DNA of 36,521 bases from Fredinandcohnia quinoae (GTDB lineage Bacteria > Bacillota > Bacilli > Bacillales > Bacillaceae_L). The DNA lies in NCBI RefSeq assembly GCF_022427965.1, contig NZ_JAKTTI010000040.1:1-36521 (forward strand), written 5' to 3'. Below are positions 8,980-17,359 of this stretch, piece after piece. The notes beneath the pieces were generated by a model. The model ran no database searches, had not been told where the DNA came from, and saw only the letters and a program-made list of their open reading frames with translations. The position numbers and the translations under genes are program-made. Each line of letters starts with the position of its first letter. Within the stretch, counting starts at the first letter, position 1.

Positions 8980-9390
8980 TTAATTAATTGGTTCGACTGT
9001 TTCTTTTACTAACATCCATTTATCTTGTCTTAATTGCCAAGTTTCTATGGTGAATAATCTTGCCAATACCTTTTCTTCCTTTTCTATTAATAGTTCAAAA
9101 AATACAACAGCGGTATCCGGATTCTTTAACCTTATCACACGATTCTCAAATTTTTTACTAGCTCCTAAAAGTTCTTTAATTGATTGCTGCATTCCGGAAA
9201 TAGATTCCTGTGCATCAAATATAGCCGGTTTATCGTTCGTGCTATGAAAAAATGTAACATAGTAATCCTCGGCCATTATACTTTCCAATGCGGAAGAATC
9301 ACCTGAACTCATTGCATCATTCCAATCTGTAATATACACATCGTGCATTTTTGTAAATTCCATTAATTGTTTTTCTAATACCTTTACCAC
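8980..9390 (-). CDS. NTF2-like (SnoaL/DUF4440-type) protein
   Basis: A 136-residue protein with the pattern of small NTF2-like folds: an N-terminal helix containing WNDAMSSGDSSALESIMAEDY, then alternating strands ending in W-KLVKETVEP-like sequence (WMLVKETVEP). Such proteins are often ligand-binding or small-molecule enzymes, and the substrate cannot be inferred here. The start is a GTG with GGAAG upstream. It follows the ZmaR-like acetyltransferase by 18 bases and is probably cotranscribed with it. Confidence 0.65.
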   Translation of the reverse strand: MVKVLEKQLMEFTKMHDVYITDWNDAMSSGDSSALESIMAEDYYVTFFHSTNDKPAIFDAQESISGMQQSIKELLGASKKFENRVIRLKNPDTAVVFFELLIEKEEKVLARLFTIETWQLRQDKWMLVKETVEPIN

Positions 9391-9408
9391 TGTTTAGTCA
9401 CTTCCATT

Positions 9409-10248
9409 CTATTTATTTTTTTCAAAAGAAAAATAATATCCCTGATAGTTAAATAGATTAGTGAATCCAATATTTTCTGCAATTCTAATGGATGGTTTGT
9501 TCTCCTCCATACAGTCCCAATATGGAAGAATCCCTTTTTTGAAACACTCCTTAATATAATGATGAGCAACCTTTTGTGCTAATTTTCTTTCTTGAAAATC
9601 CTCTTTCGTTTCAATTGCTACACAGTGTATATTTTCAATTACAAAAACTGAGTAGCACAAACTAACAATTTGATTATTGTATATGATGCAATAACCAAGC
9701 CCCTTTTCAAAAAAACTCTTTGGTGTGGACCAAGACGATGAAATTTGTGAATGTAGAAAATCAATATTTTTAATTGTATTGTCACTATTTTCGTAGAATT
9801 TATTAGTCAATTTTAGTAACCTATAACCTTGATCAAGTATTGGTTCATTATTATATGAATAATTTTCTTCTTCCAATATGTAGACCCTTTGATTCCACTT
9901 TTGTAATTGGCGATGAGTGAAAATCCTCTCAATGGTTTTATTCCATTTTTGATGATAACCTATTCCCTCAAACCAGTTTAATTGCGCTTGTTTAGCTTCT
10001 GGGACGATAACTCTATCAATGAAATGATTTAATTCAGAGTTGAAATTTTCATTCTCTTCATCGCCGATAAACAGAAAGCCGTCATTATTGCCAAGCCATA
10101 CAATCCCAGAGCTTGGTGATATGTAATTATCAACAAATATTCTTCCTGGATTAACTCCATTTATTACTGCCTTTACCTCTAACGGTCCTTGCTTAATTAC
10201 TAGAGTTTGACACTTATAAAAATCATTCCTATTTAATTCGTAAATCAT
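9409..10248 (-). CDS. GNAT acetyltransferase, ZmaR-like
   Basis: A 279-residue protein resembling the long GNAT family that includes the zwittermicin A resistance acetyltransferase ZmaR. The N-terminal half is a divergent GNAT-like domain. The C-terminal half shows acetyl-CoA binding features: VAIETKEDFQERKLAQKVAHHYIKEC, a degenerate form of the Q/R-x-x-G/A motif, then the YWDCMEENKPSIRIAENIGF motif in which N-S-x-A-EK-GF is typical. No zwittermicin genes are nearby, so the acetyl acceptor is unknown. GGGAGG precedes the ATG at 11 bases. Confidence 0.75.
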   Translation of the reverse strand: MIYELNRNDFYKCQTLVIKQGPLEVKAVINGVNPGRIFVDNYISPSSGIVWLGNNDGFLFIGDEENENFNSELNHFIDRVIVPEAKQAQLNWFEGIGYHQKWNKTIERIFTHRQLQKWNQRVYILEEENYSYNNEPILDQGYRLLKLTNKFYENSDNTIKNIDFLHSQISSSWSTPKSFFEKGLGYCIIYNNQIVSLCYSVFVIENIHCVAIETKEDFQERKLAQKVAHHYIKECFKKGILPYWDCMEENKPSIRIAENIGFTNLFNYQGYYFSFEKNK

Positions 10249-10287
10249 ATTTTGTTTTTCCTCCCTGAAGTTCGATTACAGCATACT

Positions 10288-10584
10288 TCAATTAAAAAAG
10301 TCTAACCACCAAGGATAATCATACTGTCCATTCGAAACCTGAAAAAATTTCCCCATAAAACCTATATGTACAATTCCATATTCATCCTTTAATACCTTAG
10401 GTGCATATGTAGAAAATAAACCAAAATTAATTTTTTCTATTTCAACACTTGATGGTGTTGGTATCCCAGCTTGCTCCTCACTAAACTGAAGGTATTCTTG
10501 TTTAGTTGGGTTTGTCACTATAGCTAGGATCATAAAAAGAATAAGTAAACCTGTAATGATAGATTTCTTTTTACTCTTCACCAT
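10288..10584 (-). CDS. DUF4359-like membrane-anchored protein
   Basis: A 98-residue protein with one N-terminal hydrophobic segment (about residues 9-25) followed by TNPTKQEYLQF, and later FGLFSTY. Both match the pattern of DUF4359 proteins, whose function is unknown. The chain is likely exported and anchored by the N-terminal helix. GGAGG lies four bases before the ATG, with a GTG as second codon at better spacing, so the start may be one codon later. A TATAAT occurs on the minus strand at 10617-10622. Confidence 0.65.
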   Translation of the reverse strand: MVKSKKKSIITGLLILFMILAIVTNPTKQEYLQFSEEQAGIPTPSSVEIEKINFGLFSTYAPKVLKDEYGIVHIGFMGKFFQVSNGQYDYPWWLDFFN

Positions 10585-10703
10585 ATATCCTCCAAAGTAA
10601 TTTTTTATCTATTCTGATTATATCATTAGTCTAGAATTTATAATGACTCATGTTTGATTATTAAATGAATAATATCCTGAATATTACATTGTAAACAAAA
10701 AAA

Positions 10704-10726
10704 CCCTCATCAATGAGGGACGTGTA
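10704..10726 (-). terminator. Terminator of the 74-residue protein gene
   Basis: Stem CCCTCAT/ATGAGGG at 10704-10719, followed on the minus strand by seven T residues at 10697-10703, immediately downstream of the stop of the gene at 10728. Confidence 0.8.
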
Positions 10727-10727
10727 T

Positions 10728-10952
10728 TTAATATAATGGTTGTGGACTCTGACAAGGTGGAAATCCATTAATATCATGAATCATAGAAAAATCGTATTGT
10801 TTTAAAGCAAATTGTGCTTGATACAAATATTCAATTACAAGAAGCTTTCTGCCAGATGTACCGCACAAAATACCTGACGTCCCTTGTCCATTTACTAATG
10901 AAACCCCAACAGGCTGACCAATTAAATACCTAATTTTTTGTTGCCATGGCAT
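10728..10952 (-). CDS. Uncharacterised 74-residue protein, possibly spore-associated
   Basis: The frame is open for 103 codons, but only the ATG at 10952 has a correctly spaced site (AAGGAG eight bases upstream), giving 74 residues beginning MPWQQK. The middle part (GQPVGVSLVNGQGTSGIL and GRKLLVIEYLY) looks like a small beta barrel with glycine turns, and the C-terminus FPPCQSPQPLY is proline-rich. I do not recognise a family. It is divergent from another small basic protein, and such pairs are common among spore coat genes, but this is only context. Confidence 0.6.
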   Translation of the reverse strand: MPWQQKIRYLIGQPVGVSLVNGQGTSGILCGTSGRKLLVIEYLYQAQFALKQYDFSMIHDINGFPPCQSPQPLY

Positions 10953-11164
10953 AGTCATCACTCCTTCAACTATATAATATTGCATTAGAAAAAATGGGTG
11001 CCTGTATTTTTTAAATGGAATGTGAACGAAAAATTTCAAAGTTTGATAAAAGTATTCATTAAAAATTGTTTATCACTTTACCCAAACATTTATTTGAAAA
11101 TAAAATATCATATAGAAATAAATAACATGTGCTTATAAGTACAATGTGAAAGGAGGAGAAAAGA

Positions 11165-11377
11165 TTGCGCCCAATTCATAGACCTCCCCGAAGACGACCT
11201 TTCTATCCACCAAAAATGCATGGCTACTCTCAATCCAATCCATTTATAAATTCATTTAAAACACCAGATGGCCATTGGGATATGAATAAAATTTCGAATT
11301 CCATTGGCAAAGCAAGTAAACTATACGGACAAGTGAACCCACTATTAAAACAATTCACATCATATTTTAAAAGATAA
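11165..11377 (+). CDS. YppG-like small spore-associated protein
   Basis: A 70-residue protein with a proline- and arginine-rich N-terminus (RPIHRPPRRRPFYPP) and a conserved-looking C-terminal half with FKTPDGHWDMNKI and VNPLLKQFTSYFKR. This arrangement matches the YppG/YqfQ type of small Bacillus proteins, in which F-(D/P)-G-x-D-x-NK and VNP-x-x-KQ recur. The start is TTG, preceded by AAAGGAGG at eight bases. The function is unknown; a spore outer layer role is plausible for the group. Confidence 0.6.
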   Translation: MRPIHRPPRRRPFYPPKMHGYSQSNPFINSFKTPDGHWDMNKISNSIGKASKLYGQVNPLLKQFTSYFKR

Positions 11378-11421
11378 CCACATTGAAATAAGTATATCCA
11401 GCTTTGTTTGGAGGGAAAATA

Positions 11422-11874
11422 ATGCATTTCCGCAAGGCTACAAGTGGCGAAACGCATCAAATTCTTAAGCTTTCATCAGAAGTGGCATATGAAGCATCCA
11501 TAGGATATGTCAGTCGTAAGAGTGAATATCCTAGTCAAATGACAATGTCCTTTTTATCTAGAGGTGGTTATTATTTAGTCGCCGTTGAAGATGATATTAT
11601 AAAAGGTTGGATTTTACTTGGAGAATCTCTTAATACTTTCGAAAATGAAATGATTGGATTTATTTCAGAATTATACGTCATTCCAAAGCACAGGAAACAA
11701 CAGCTGGGGTATGAATTAATGAGAAACGCACTGTCTGTATTTAAACAAAATAACATTCATAAGGTACAATTGAATGTTTTTGAGGGAAATCTAGCAAAAA
11801 ATCTCTATAAAAAAATGGGTTTTCAAGAAATCTCAACCCTTATGGAAATATCGCTGAAAGGTAAAAATCAATAG
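11422..11874 (+). CDS. GNAT family N-acetyltransferase
   Basis: A 150-residue single-domain GNAT enzyme that would transfer acetyl from acetyl-CoA to an unknown amine. Visible motifs are the beta-4 segment ISELYVIPKHRKQQLGYELM, a variant of the V-x-x-x-x-R/Q-x-x-G-x-G/A acetyl-CoA loop, and the C-terminal NVFEGNLAKNLYKKMGF, typical of the family. The frame is open from a TTG at 11404, but GGAGGG lies seven bases before the ATG at 11422, which I chose. Confidence 0.85.
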   Translation: MHFRKATSGETHQILKLSSEVAYEASIGYVSRKSEYPSQMTMSFLSRGGYYLVAVEDDIIKGWILLGESLNTFENEMIGFISELYVIPKHRKQQLGYELMRNALSVFKQNNIHKVQLNVFEGNLAKNLYKKMGFQEISTLMEISLKGKNQ

Positions 11875-11891
11875 AGATATAGATTTTTACC
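11860..11891 (+). terminator. Hairpin spanning the GNAT stop codon
   Basis: Arms GGTAAAAATC and GATTTTTACC form a perfect 10-bp stem that includes the last codons of the acetyltransferase gene. The following bases are only moderately T-rich. A second pair, CTTCCACTTTAT (11891-11902) and its complement (11963-11974), could form a larger structure between the two convergent genes. Confidence 0.5.
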
Positions 11892-12001
11892 TTCCACTTT
11901 ATTCATTAAATCAATACAATGTCTTTTTACCAGATAATAATAGCATCGGCTGCACAGTTGCCATAAAGTGGAAGTCTTACTGCCAGTTACCTCTGGGAAA
12001 A

Positions 12002-14239
12002 CTAATCAACCTCCATTACCGATTCTATAAACTTCTTCATCGCCTTTTTGTTTGTTGTATTAAGCCACTTTGTCAATGCTGCTTCATTATTTTTAAAATA
12101 TAAATCCAGTACATTTCTTAATTCCTGATGATAGTTATCATATTTATCCCGTTCCTTAACAAGATTATCGATGAGTAGAGACCAATTTTTAGGCGATGAG
12201 CCGAAAGGACGCTCTGGATACTTATCCGCTAACTCCACTACGGTTTCAAATGAATTTCTTAAATGAATTTCTACTGCTAACAAGCTGCCAATAAAACGGT
12301 GGCTATTGTCATTTTCCAATACTTTCTTAAATAGATTTCTTGCCTCCGTTAATTTTCCCTGCCTCATTAATGCGCTGGCCAAAATTCCTTGATCATAGTC
12401 AGACAAATGACCATTGACCAACTTTGAATATTGTTCAAACCATTTGTTAAACGAAGACCATTCTTGTCTTTTATAATAATAATCTACAAGATCAAATACA
12501 TCACCCGATGATGGAGATTTTTCAGCAAGTGCAATTAAATAAGATAATTCTTGCGCTTCATCCACATTTAAAGGCTGTGCACGCATTAACCGGTTGATCA
12601 TCCGTAAACTATGAAGATCATTTGGGTCTTTATTATAGCTTTCTTGATAGGCTGCAAATGCTTCTTTGTTCTTTTTATCAAGTAAGTGACGGTCTGCTTT
12701 TGTCAATTTTCGTTCCTGTAAATAAAAGAATGGGAGGTTCCCAATCGTATCTTCATTTAACCGGTAACCATTACTTTGGGTAATCATTTCACCTTCTGCA
12801 TTAAATGCCCTTACATTCCATGAATAGCGATTTTTCGTATTAGCAAATCCTAGAATTGACTTAGGATCAAGTTTTGATAAATCGGTTATATCTTCAAACA
12901 CAACTCCAGTTGTTTGCTTATAAAAGTCCTCAATCGGAACGGTAAGCTGATTATCCTTGATCTGTGTTTTAAATAAATATTCAATCGAACCTGAATCAAC
13001 ATCTGCACCCAGATGAATATTATAATAAGCAGCCCCATCAACATGGTCCCATGCAAAATGAACTTGTTTCTCAGTAATTTTTTGCTGATTAACCGGTGAT
13101 TTAATTTCAATTAATGGATGAAGTGTCACATTGTAAGTAATATCTTGATTGCCATCAATATCAATCCAATCATTTAAATCAGTCGGCCATGACCAGCCAT
13201 CAATTTGGTCAAATGTGAAACCGAGAGATATTTGATAGTTTCCAGGAAAAACATTTTGAAGTTCAAATTCACCATTTTCATCTGTTATTAGTTGATACGG
13301 TTCATCTACACTTACACTTTTATTGACATCCTGTTCTTCACGTAAAAATACACCGGCATTCTGAACTGGTGTACCGTCACTACGAATAACTTTTCCCTTA
13401 ACAGTAACAAGAAGTTTATTTTGTTGAGTAGTCATAACTTTACCTAAACGATCCTTAAGTGCTTGAAGCTGTTCATATACGACAGGGGTATCACCTGCTA
13501 TTTCAGGGTATTCTTGCTTTTCCTGTTCCCAATCGATTTTAAATTCCTTCAGTTCATTATTAACTTTCTCGTAAGCAGTTTCCATATCCCCCTTTTGAAT
13601 AATCATTTCTGACCTCAGCTTAACAACCTCAGCTTTCATATAAAAGTTACTAGCTGAAAGATTTTTATTCATTACATCAATATAATTTTCCGCCTTTTCG
13701 TAATTTTTAAGATTGATCATAAGTTTAATAAGTTCAATGCGGAGTTCATCTTCAATTCCGGTATATCGATTATCGGACAGTCGTTCAATGGATTTTAAAA
13801 GCACATTTTCTGCCCTTTCAAGCTGGCCTTCACGTTGATAATATGCAGACAACTGTATAGCTGCCTTGGATAAATAACCATCTAGTGGACCTTTTTCGAC
13901 AAAATCCTGCAAATATTCTAGTTTTTCATTCCAAGTAAAATTCAACTCAGGATTTCCGACTATCTGTGTCATGGATGGACCAACAATGACATCATACTTA
14001 CCTATTCTGCTGGACTCTTCAATTATATAGTCTTTCATCAAATCCCATTTTTGGCTTTGCAATATAGAACTATTAAGCAGTTCAACAACTTTTTCCTTTC
14101 CGAACTTACCTTGTTCTAATTTCTCTCTAGCTACATACAATTCTATTTGAGGTTTTACAACAAAGGAAATGAATGGAATTAAAATTATCAGACCAATAAG
14201 GATAAACATTAGATGCTTAATCTTGATTCTAATTTTCAT
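12002..14239 (-). CDS. Membrane-anchored TPR protein with Cna-B-like domain
   Basis: A 745-residue protein with one N-terminal membrane helix (about residues 9-28), the rest predicted outside the cytoplasm. Residues 100-240 and 515-740 are alpha-helical repeats resembling TPRs, with segments such as YYQREGQLERAENVLLKSIE and ALMRQGKLTEARNLFKKVLE. Between them, residues 277-340 form a carboxypeptidase-regulatory or Cna-B-like beta domain (TVKGKVIRSDGTPVQNAGV, then DENGEFELQNVFPGNYQISL), and 376-500 look like a fibronectin-III-type domain. The start overlaps the preceding anti-sigma-like gene by 11 bases. It is the third gene of an ECF sigma operon and may be a cell-surface sensor or effector of it. 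No enzyme motif was seen. Confidence 0.75.
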   Translation of the reverse strand: MKIRIKIKHLMFILIGLIILIPFISFVVKPQIELYVAREKLEQGKFGKEKVVELLNSSILQSQKWDLMKDYIIEESSRIGKYDVIVGPSMTQIVGNPELNFTWNEKLEYLQDFVEKGPLDGYLSKAAIQLSAYYQREGQLERAENVLLKSIERLSDNRYTGIEDELRIELIKLMINLKNYEKAENYIDVMNKNLSASNFYMKAEVVKLRSEMIIQKGDMETAYEKVNNELKEFKIDWEQEKQEYPEIAGDTPVVYEQLQALKDRLGKVMTTQQNKLLVTVKGKVIRSDGTPVQNAGVFLREEQDVNKSVSVDEPYQLITDENGEFELQNVFPGNYQISLGFTFDQIDGWSWPTDLNDWIDIDGNQDITYNVTLHPLIEIKSPVNQQKITEKQVHFAWDHVDGAAYYNIHLGADVDSGSIEYLFKTQIKDNQLTVPIEDFYKQTTGVVFEDITDLSKLDPKSILGFANTKNRYSWNVRAFNAEGEMITQSNGYRLNEDTIGNLPFFYLQERKLTKADRHLLDKKNKEAFAAYQESYNKDPNDLHSLRMINRLMRAQPLNVDEAQELSYLIALAEKSPSSGDVFDLVDYYYKRQEWSSFNKWFEQYSKLVNGHLSDYDQGILASALMRQGKLTEARNLFKKVLENDNSHRFIGSLLAVEIHLRNSFETVVELADKYPERPFGSSPKNWSLLIDNLVKERDKYDNYHQELRNVLDLYFKNNEAALTKWLNTTNKKAMKKFIESVMEVD

Positions 14240-14552
14240 ACCGTTTAACCGCCCTATCCAATTCGTCCTTCCAATAAATGTTTCCGTTTATTTCAACTAA
14301 TACTTTATCGGATTGACTACTATTTTGAGGTAAGAAACCCTTAATTCCCAACGGTAATAAAAGTAGCAAAATTGCTAGACTAAGAGGTAAGAGAGGCAAT
14401 TCAATTTCTTTATTCAAAATCGATGCCATTTTTTGCTTCCATGTGATAGGATGAATTCGATCAATCACCTTTTGCTGTTTCGTAAACTGAAGAGAACCTA
14501 GCTCTTGATTAAGTTGATTTTTTAATCTTTCTTTCTCCTGCTTCAACCACAC
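14229..14552 (-). CDS. Putative anti-sigma factor, single-pass membrane protein
   Basis: A protein of about 107 residues with a basic coiled N-terminal region (KQEKERLKNQLNQELGSLQF), a short segment HPITWKQKMASILN, one strong membrane helix (ELPLLPLSLAILLLLLPLGI) and a short outer tail. Size, topology and position directly after an ECF sigma gene fit an anti-sigma factor, but there is no recognisable zinc (HxxxCxxC) motif. The start is uncertain: GTG at 14552 and TTG at 14546 both follow the purine-rich GGAGAAGGGAGAGG. Either one overlaps the end of the sigma gene by about 40 bases. Confidence 0.65.
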   Translation of the reverse strand: MWLKQEKERLKNQLNQELGSLQFTKQQKVIDRIHPITWKQKMASILNKEIELPLLPLSLAILLLLLPLGIKGFLPQNSSQSDKVLVEINGNIYWKDELDRAVKRYEN

Positions 14553-15078
14553 CCTCTCCCTTCTCCAAAATTTTCCCAAGCAACATCCTACCCCTTTTTA
14601 ACCGTGATTTAATCGTAGTTTCCTTCGTTTTTATTTGACAGGCAATCTCAGATATTTTCAATTCATTAAAATAAAATAAAGTGATAACCTCACGATACTT
14701 ATAATCTAATGTTTGGATTGCCTTACTCACATTCTGATTGTCTATAACTGCTAGTAACTCAACCTCAGGGGTTTGATTATATGCTTCCTCCTTTACCCAA
14801 TCAAAAGCTGGTACAATATTTTTCCAACTCCATTTTCGCATTTGCGACCTGCATCGATTAATCACAATTGTCGTCAGCCAACTTTTCAATTTATCCGGAT
14901 CACCGAGCTGATGCCCTTTTTCAAAGGCAATGATAAACGTATCCTGTACAACCTCTTCAGCTAACTGATGATCCTCCAACAATAAATAGGCAGTCCGAAG
15001 AAGGTAGTCTCCATACATGTTCATTAACTCGATTAGGGCATTTTCTTCTTTATCATTTATCCTATCGATTAAATGCAA
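14509..15078 (-). CDS. ECF-type RNA polymerase sigma factor
   Basis: A 189-residue group 4 sigma factor. Region 2 is seen at about residues 22-85 (DYLLRTAYLLLEDHQLAEEVVQ..., then LKSWLTTIVINRCRS). Region 4 lies at about 120-168 (LDYKYREVITLFYFNELKISEIA, then the helix-turn-helix TKETTIKSRLKRGRMLL). It would direct RNA polymerase to a small regulon. The start is TTG, with GGGGGAG about seven bases upstream. The 3' end overlaps the anti-sigma-like gene. A promoter with ECF-type elements lies 26 bases upstream, indicating autoregulation. Confidence 0.92.
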   Translation of the reverse strand: MHLIDRINDKEENALIELMNMYGDYLLRTAYLLLEDHQLAEEVVQDTFIIAFEKGHQLGDPDKLKSWLTTIVINRCRSQMRKWSWKNIVPAFDWVKEEAYNQTPEVELLAVIDNQNVSKAIQTLDYKYREVITLFYFNELKISEIACQIKTKETTIKSRLKRGRMLLGKILEKGEGVVEAGERKIKKST

Positions 15079-15103
15079 TCAGTCTCTCCCCCTTCTTAAA
15101 TAA

Positions 15104-15132
15104 TAGATGCAGCCCAGCTAAAAAAGGTTGCA
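15104..15132 (-). promoter_or_regulatory. ECF-type promoter, probably autoregulated
   Basis: On the minus strand TGCAAC followed by CTTTTT (-35, 15127-15132) lies 16 bases from GCATCTA (-10, 15104-15110). The AAC core and CTTTTT extension of the -35 and the absence of a TATAAT are the hallmarks of ECF promoters. Transcription would start roughly 20 bases before the sigma gene's TTG. Confidence 0.7.
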
Positions 15133-15324
15133 AAAAAACTACCTCACAATAAAAAAATACACAGGCTCAATATTGATAAAATTTTCTCTGCATTTCATTA
15201 ACTCCACAAAATCTCGAAATATAATAATATTAATATATCCATTATTAAAAGTTGTTGTATAATTCTATCAATAACATCGTTTTTTATTGAAATTATAGCC
15301 TTTAAAGAAGGGATCATACAGAAA

Positions 15325-15813
15325 ATGATTATTGAACATTCTGTTTCACTAGATTATTATAATGAGAAATATAGAGATAAATTAAACGATTATCATTTAC
15401 ATAAGCAACAACTGAATTACACTTCCAGTCCATTAGAAGCACTTCTTAAATGAGAAGAAGATCAAACAAGAAAACCGATTGTTATTTTACATAATGGGGA
15501 ACTAGCTGGTTTTTTCGTGCTACATGGATGGGATGAGGTAAAAGAATATAGTGACAACAAAGATGCAATCTTAATTAGAGCTTATTCTATTAATTACACT
15601 TTTCAAGGAAAAGGAATTGCTATAAAATCACTGTCCATCTTAGATTCATTTGTGAAGAAACATTTTCCTACTAAAAATGAAATGATTTTAGCTGTGAATC
15701 AGTCAAATACGATAGCTCAGCATGTCTATTTACAAGTGGGATTTATAGACAAAGGTATAAGAGTGATGGGACGAAATGGTGAACTATTTATTTTTCATAA
15801 AGAACTAGTGTAG
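15325..15813 (+). pseudogene. GNAT acetyltransferase interrupted by an in-frame TGA
   Basis: From the ATG at 15325 the frame encodes 42 residues, meets TGA at 15451-15453, and then continues in the same frame to 15813. The combined product would be about 162 residues with GNAT features: RAYSINYTFQGKGIAIKSL (acetyl-CoA loop) and VNQSNTIAQHVYLQVGF. A CGA-to-TGA change is the simplest explanation. The C-terminal part could still be translated from the ATG at 15517, but it would lack the first strands. It may also be a sequencing error. Confidence 0.75.
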
Positions 15814-15843
15814 TAGTAATTTTTTAAGTATAGGAGTGATCAT

Positions 15844-17064
15844 TTGTCCTCATCTTTTTACCATTTATTACTTAGTCAGTCAACCACAAAACTAGCTTAT
15901 TCCTTATATACAATGACCATTATCACTTTTCTCTATCAAGAAACAGGATCCGCAACTCTTGCGTCAGCTGTCACGATTATAAGTATGGTTTCTCAGTTAA
16001 TGAGTAGCTCAACAGTCCCACTAATGATGGAAAAGTTTCCATTACGAAGAATTCTTTTACTATCTCAAATAAGCCAACTCACTATGTATGTTTTAATTGT
16101 AGTGTCGTTATTAATGATCCCTAGTCCATTGAATTATTTTTTGCTCTTAATCTTTCTATCCTTGATTTCCTTTTTTAATGGATGGTCAAATCCTTCAAGG
16201 AGCGCACTTATCCCCGAAATTGTACTAAAAGAAAAATTAGTAAGTGCTAACAGTATATTATCAACTACTGATCAAACCTTACTCCTTTTTGGGTGGTCAA
16301 TTGGTGGGATTTTAATCGCATATTTTGGGCATGGAAAAGTAATTTTGATAACAATTGCACTACTTATCCTATCAATTATTTCGCTATTTTTATTAAAAAC
16401 AAATGCAACTACTATTAAAAAGAAAAGGAAAAGTAGAATAGAAACTCTAAAAGAAGGCTGGATCATTGTTTTTAAACACCCCACATTACGTACAATTACA
16501 AAAATGGATATCATCGAGCTTTTTGGTGGTGGTATTTGGATTGGTGCAGTGACCTTGGTTTACGTACAGGAGGCATTGGGTCAAGATGAAAAATGGTGGG
16601 GATATATAAACTCAACCTATTATGCAGGAAGCATTATTGGTGGAATTTTAGTTTGGAGATTCTCTAAAACAATTAATAAATCACTGATCGGATACATCGT
16701 AATTGGGTCAATTGGTGTATCCATCCTAACGATTATCTATTCTTTTGTAAGTACTCCTTTGGTCGCGCTAATTTTAGTTGTTTTAATGGGACCATTATAT
16801 CAAGTAAGAGATATCGCACAAAGTACCTTTATCCAAAACACGATCGATAAAGAAACTTTAGGTAAGTATTTGGCATCTAAAGCCACGATTAATCAAGCTG
16901 TTTTTAGTTTATCAGTTTTTATAATTGGAATGCTGGTTGATTTAATTAGTGCGAGATTTGTCTACCTATTTTCCGGCTTTCTACTACTCTGCTCGGGGAT
17001 ATATGCATATCAGAAATTATTCAAAAAACAACAAATTGAGGTTAAGCACAATCAAAATTTGTAG
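15844..17064 (+). CDS. MFS transporter, drug/macrolide exporter type
   Basis: A 406-residue major facilitator protein with about twelve hydrophobic segments and a basic cytoplasmic loop in the middle (KKKRKSRIETLKEGW). Features typical of the MFS_3/macrolide-efflux group include the early WSNPSRSALIPEIV motif and the TDQTLLLFGWSIGG motif. The start is TTG with AGGAG upstream. It follows the broken acetyltransferase gene by 30 bases and may share its transcript. The substrate is unknown. Confidence 0.87.
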   Translation: MSSSFYHLLLSQSTTKLAYSLYTMTIITFLYQETGSATLASAVTIISMVSQLMSSSTVPLMMEKFPLRRILLLSQISQLTMYVLIVVSLLMIPSPLNYFLLLIFLSLISFFNGWSNPSRSALIPEIVLKEKLVSANSILSTTDQTLLLFGWSIGGILIAYFGHGKVILITIALLILSIISLFLLKTNATTIKKKRKSRIETLKEGWIIVFKHPTLRTITKMDIIELFGGGIWIGAVTLVYVQEALGQDEKWWGYINSTYYAGSIIGGILVWRFSKTINKSLIGYIVIGSIGVSILTIIYSFVSTPLVALILVVLMGPLYQVRDIAQSTFIQNTIDKETLGKYLASKATINQAVFSLSVFIIGMLVDLISARFVYLFSGFLLLCSGIYAYQKLFKKQQIEVKHNQNL

Positions 17065-17088
17065 AACGAATGAGGAGAGAAATGGCAA

Positions 17089-17202
17089 ATGAATTACATA
17101 AGAGATATGAGAAAGCCGATTGGTCATGACATTCTTTTTACAGTTGGGTGCGGGGTAATCATTGAGGAATTATATTTGTTAACAATCAATGAAGCTACTT
17201 GA
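17089..17202 (+). pseudogene. N-terminal stump of a NUDIX hydrolase
   Basis: A 37-codon frame beginning MNYIRDMRKPIGHD, followed by FTVGCGVIIE, the usual N-terminus of a Bacillus NUDIX hydrolase. It ends before any NUDIX box. GAGGAG lies upstream of the ATG. Its 3' end overlaps the 3' end of a histidine phosphatase stump on the other strand, so both genes appear to have lost their distal parts in one deletion. Confidence 0.75.
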
Positions 17203-17266
17203 GCCTATCGTTAAAATTAATATTCCAATCCGTTTCACCGTGTCTAATTAAACATATGTTTGTCAA
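17195..17266 (-). pseudogene. N-terminal stump of a histidine phosphatase
   Basis: On the minus strand a TTG start nine bases after GGGAG opens a 23-codon frame containing ICLIRHGETDWN, the RHG catalytic signature of the phosphoglycerate mutase-like histidine phosphatases. It stops after NFNDRLK, where a complete protein would have roughly 170 further residues. It converges on the NUDIX stump. Confidence 0.75.
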
Positions 17267-17359
17267 TTTACTCAACTCCCTTTCTTAAATGTTTTTCGCT
17301 AAAAGAATATTTTCTCCTCCTTTCAACAATTAGTAGACTGATATTTCTGTAAAATATTC

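Noticed and set aside
14509-14552. Frameshift between the sigma and anti-sigma genes
   Set aside because: Each frame has its own plausible start or stop and the two products are separate proteins in typical ECF operons, so overlap and coupling explain it.
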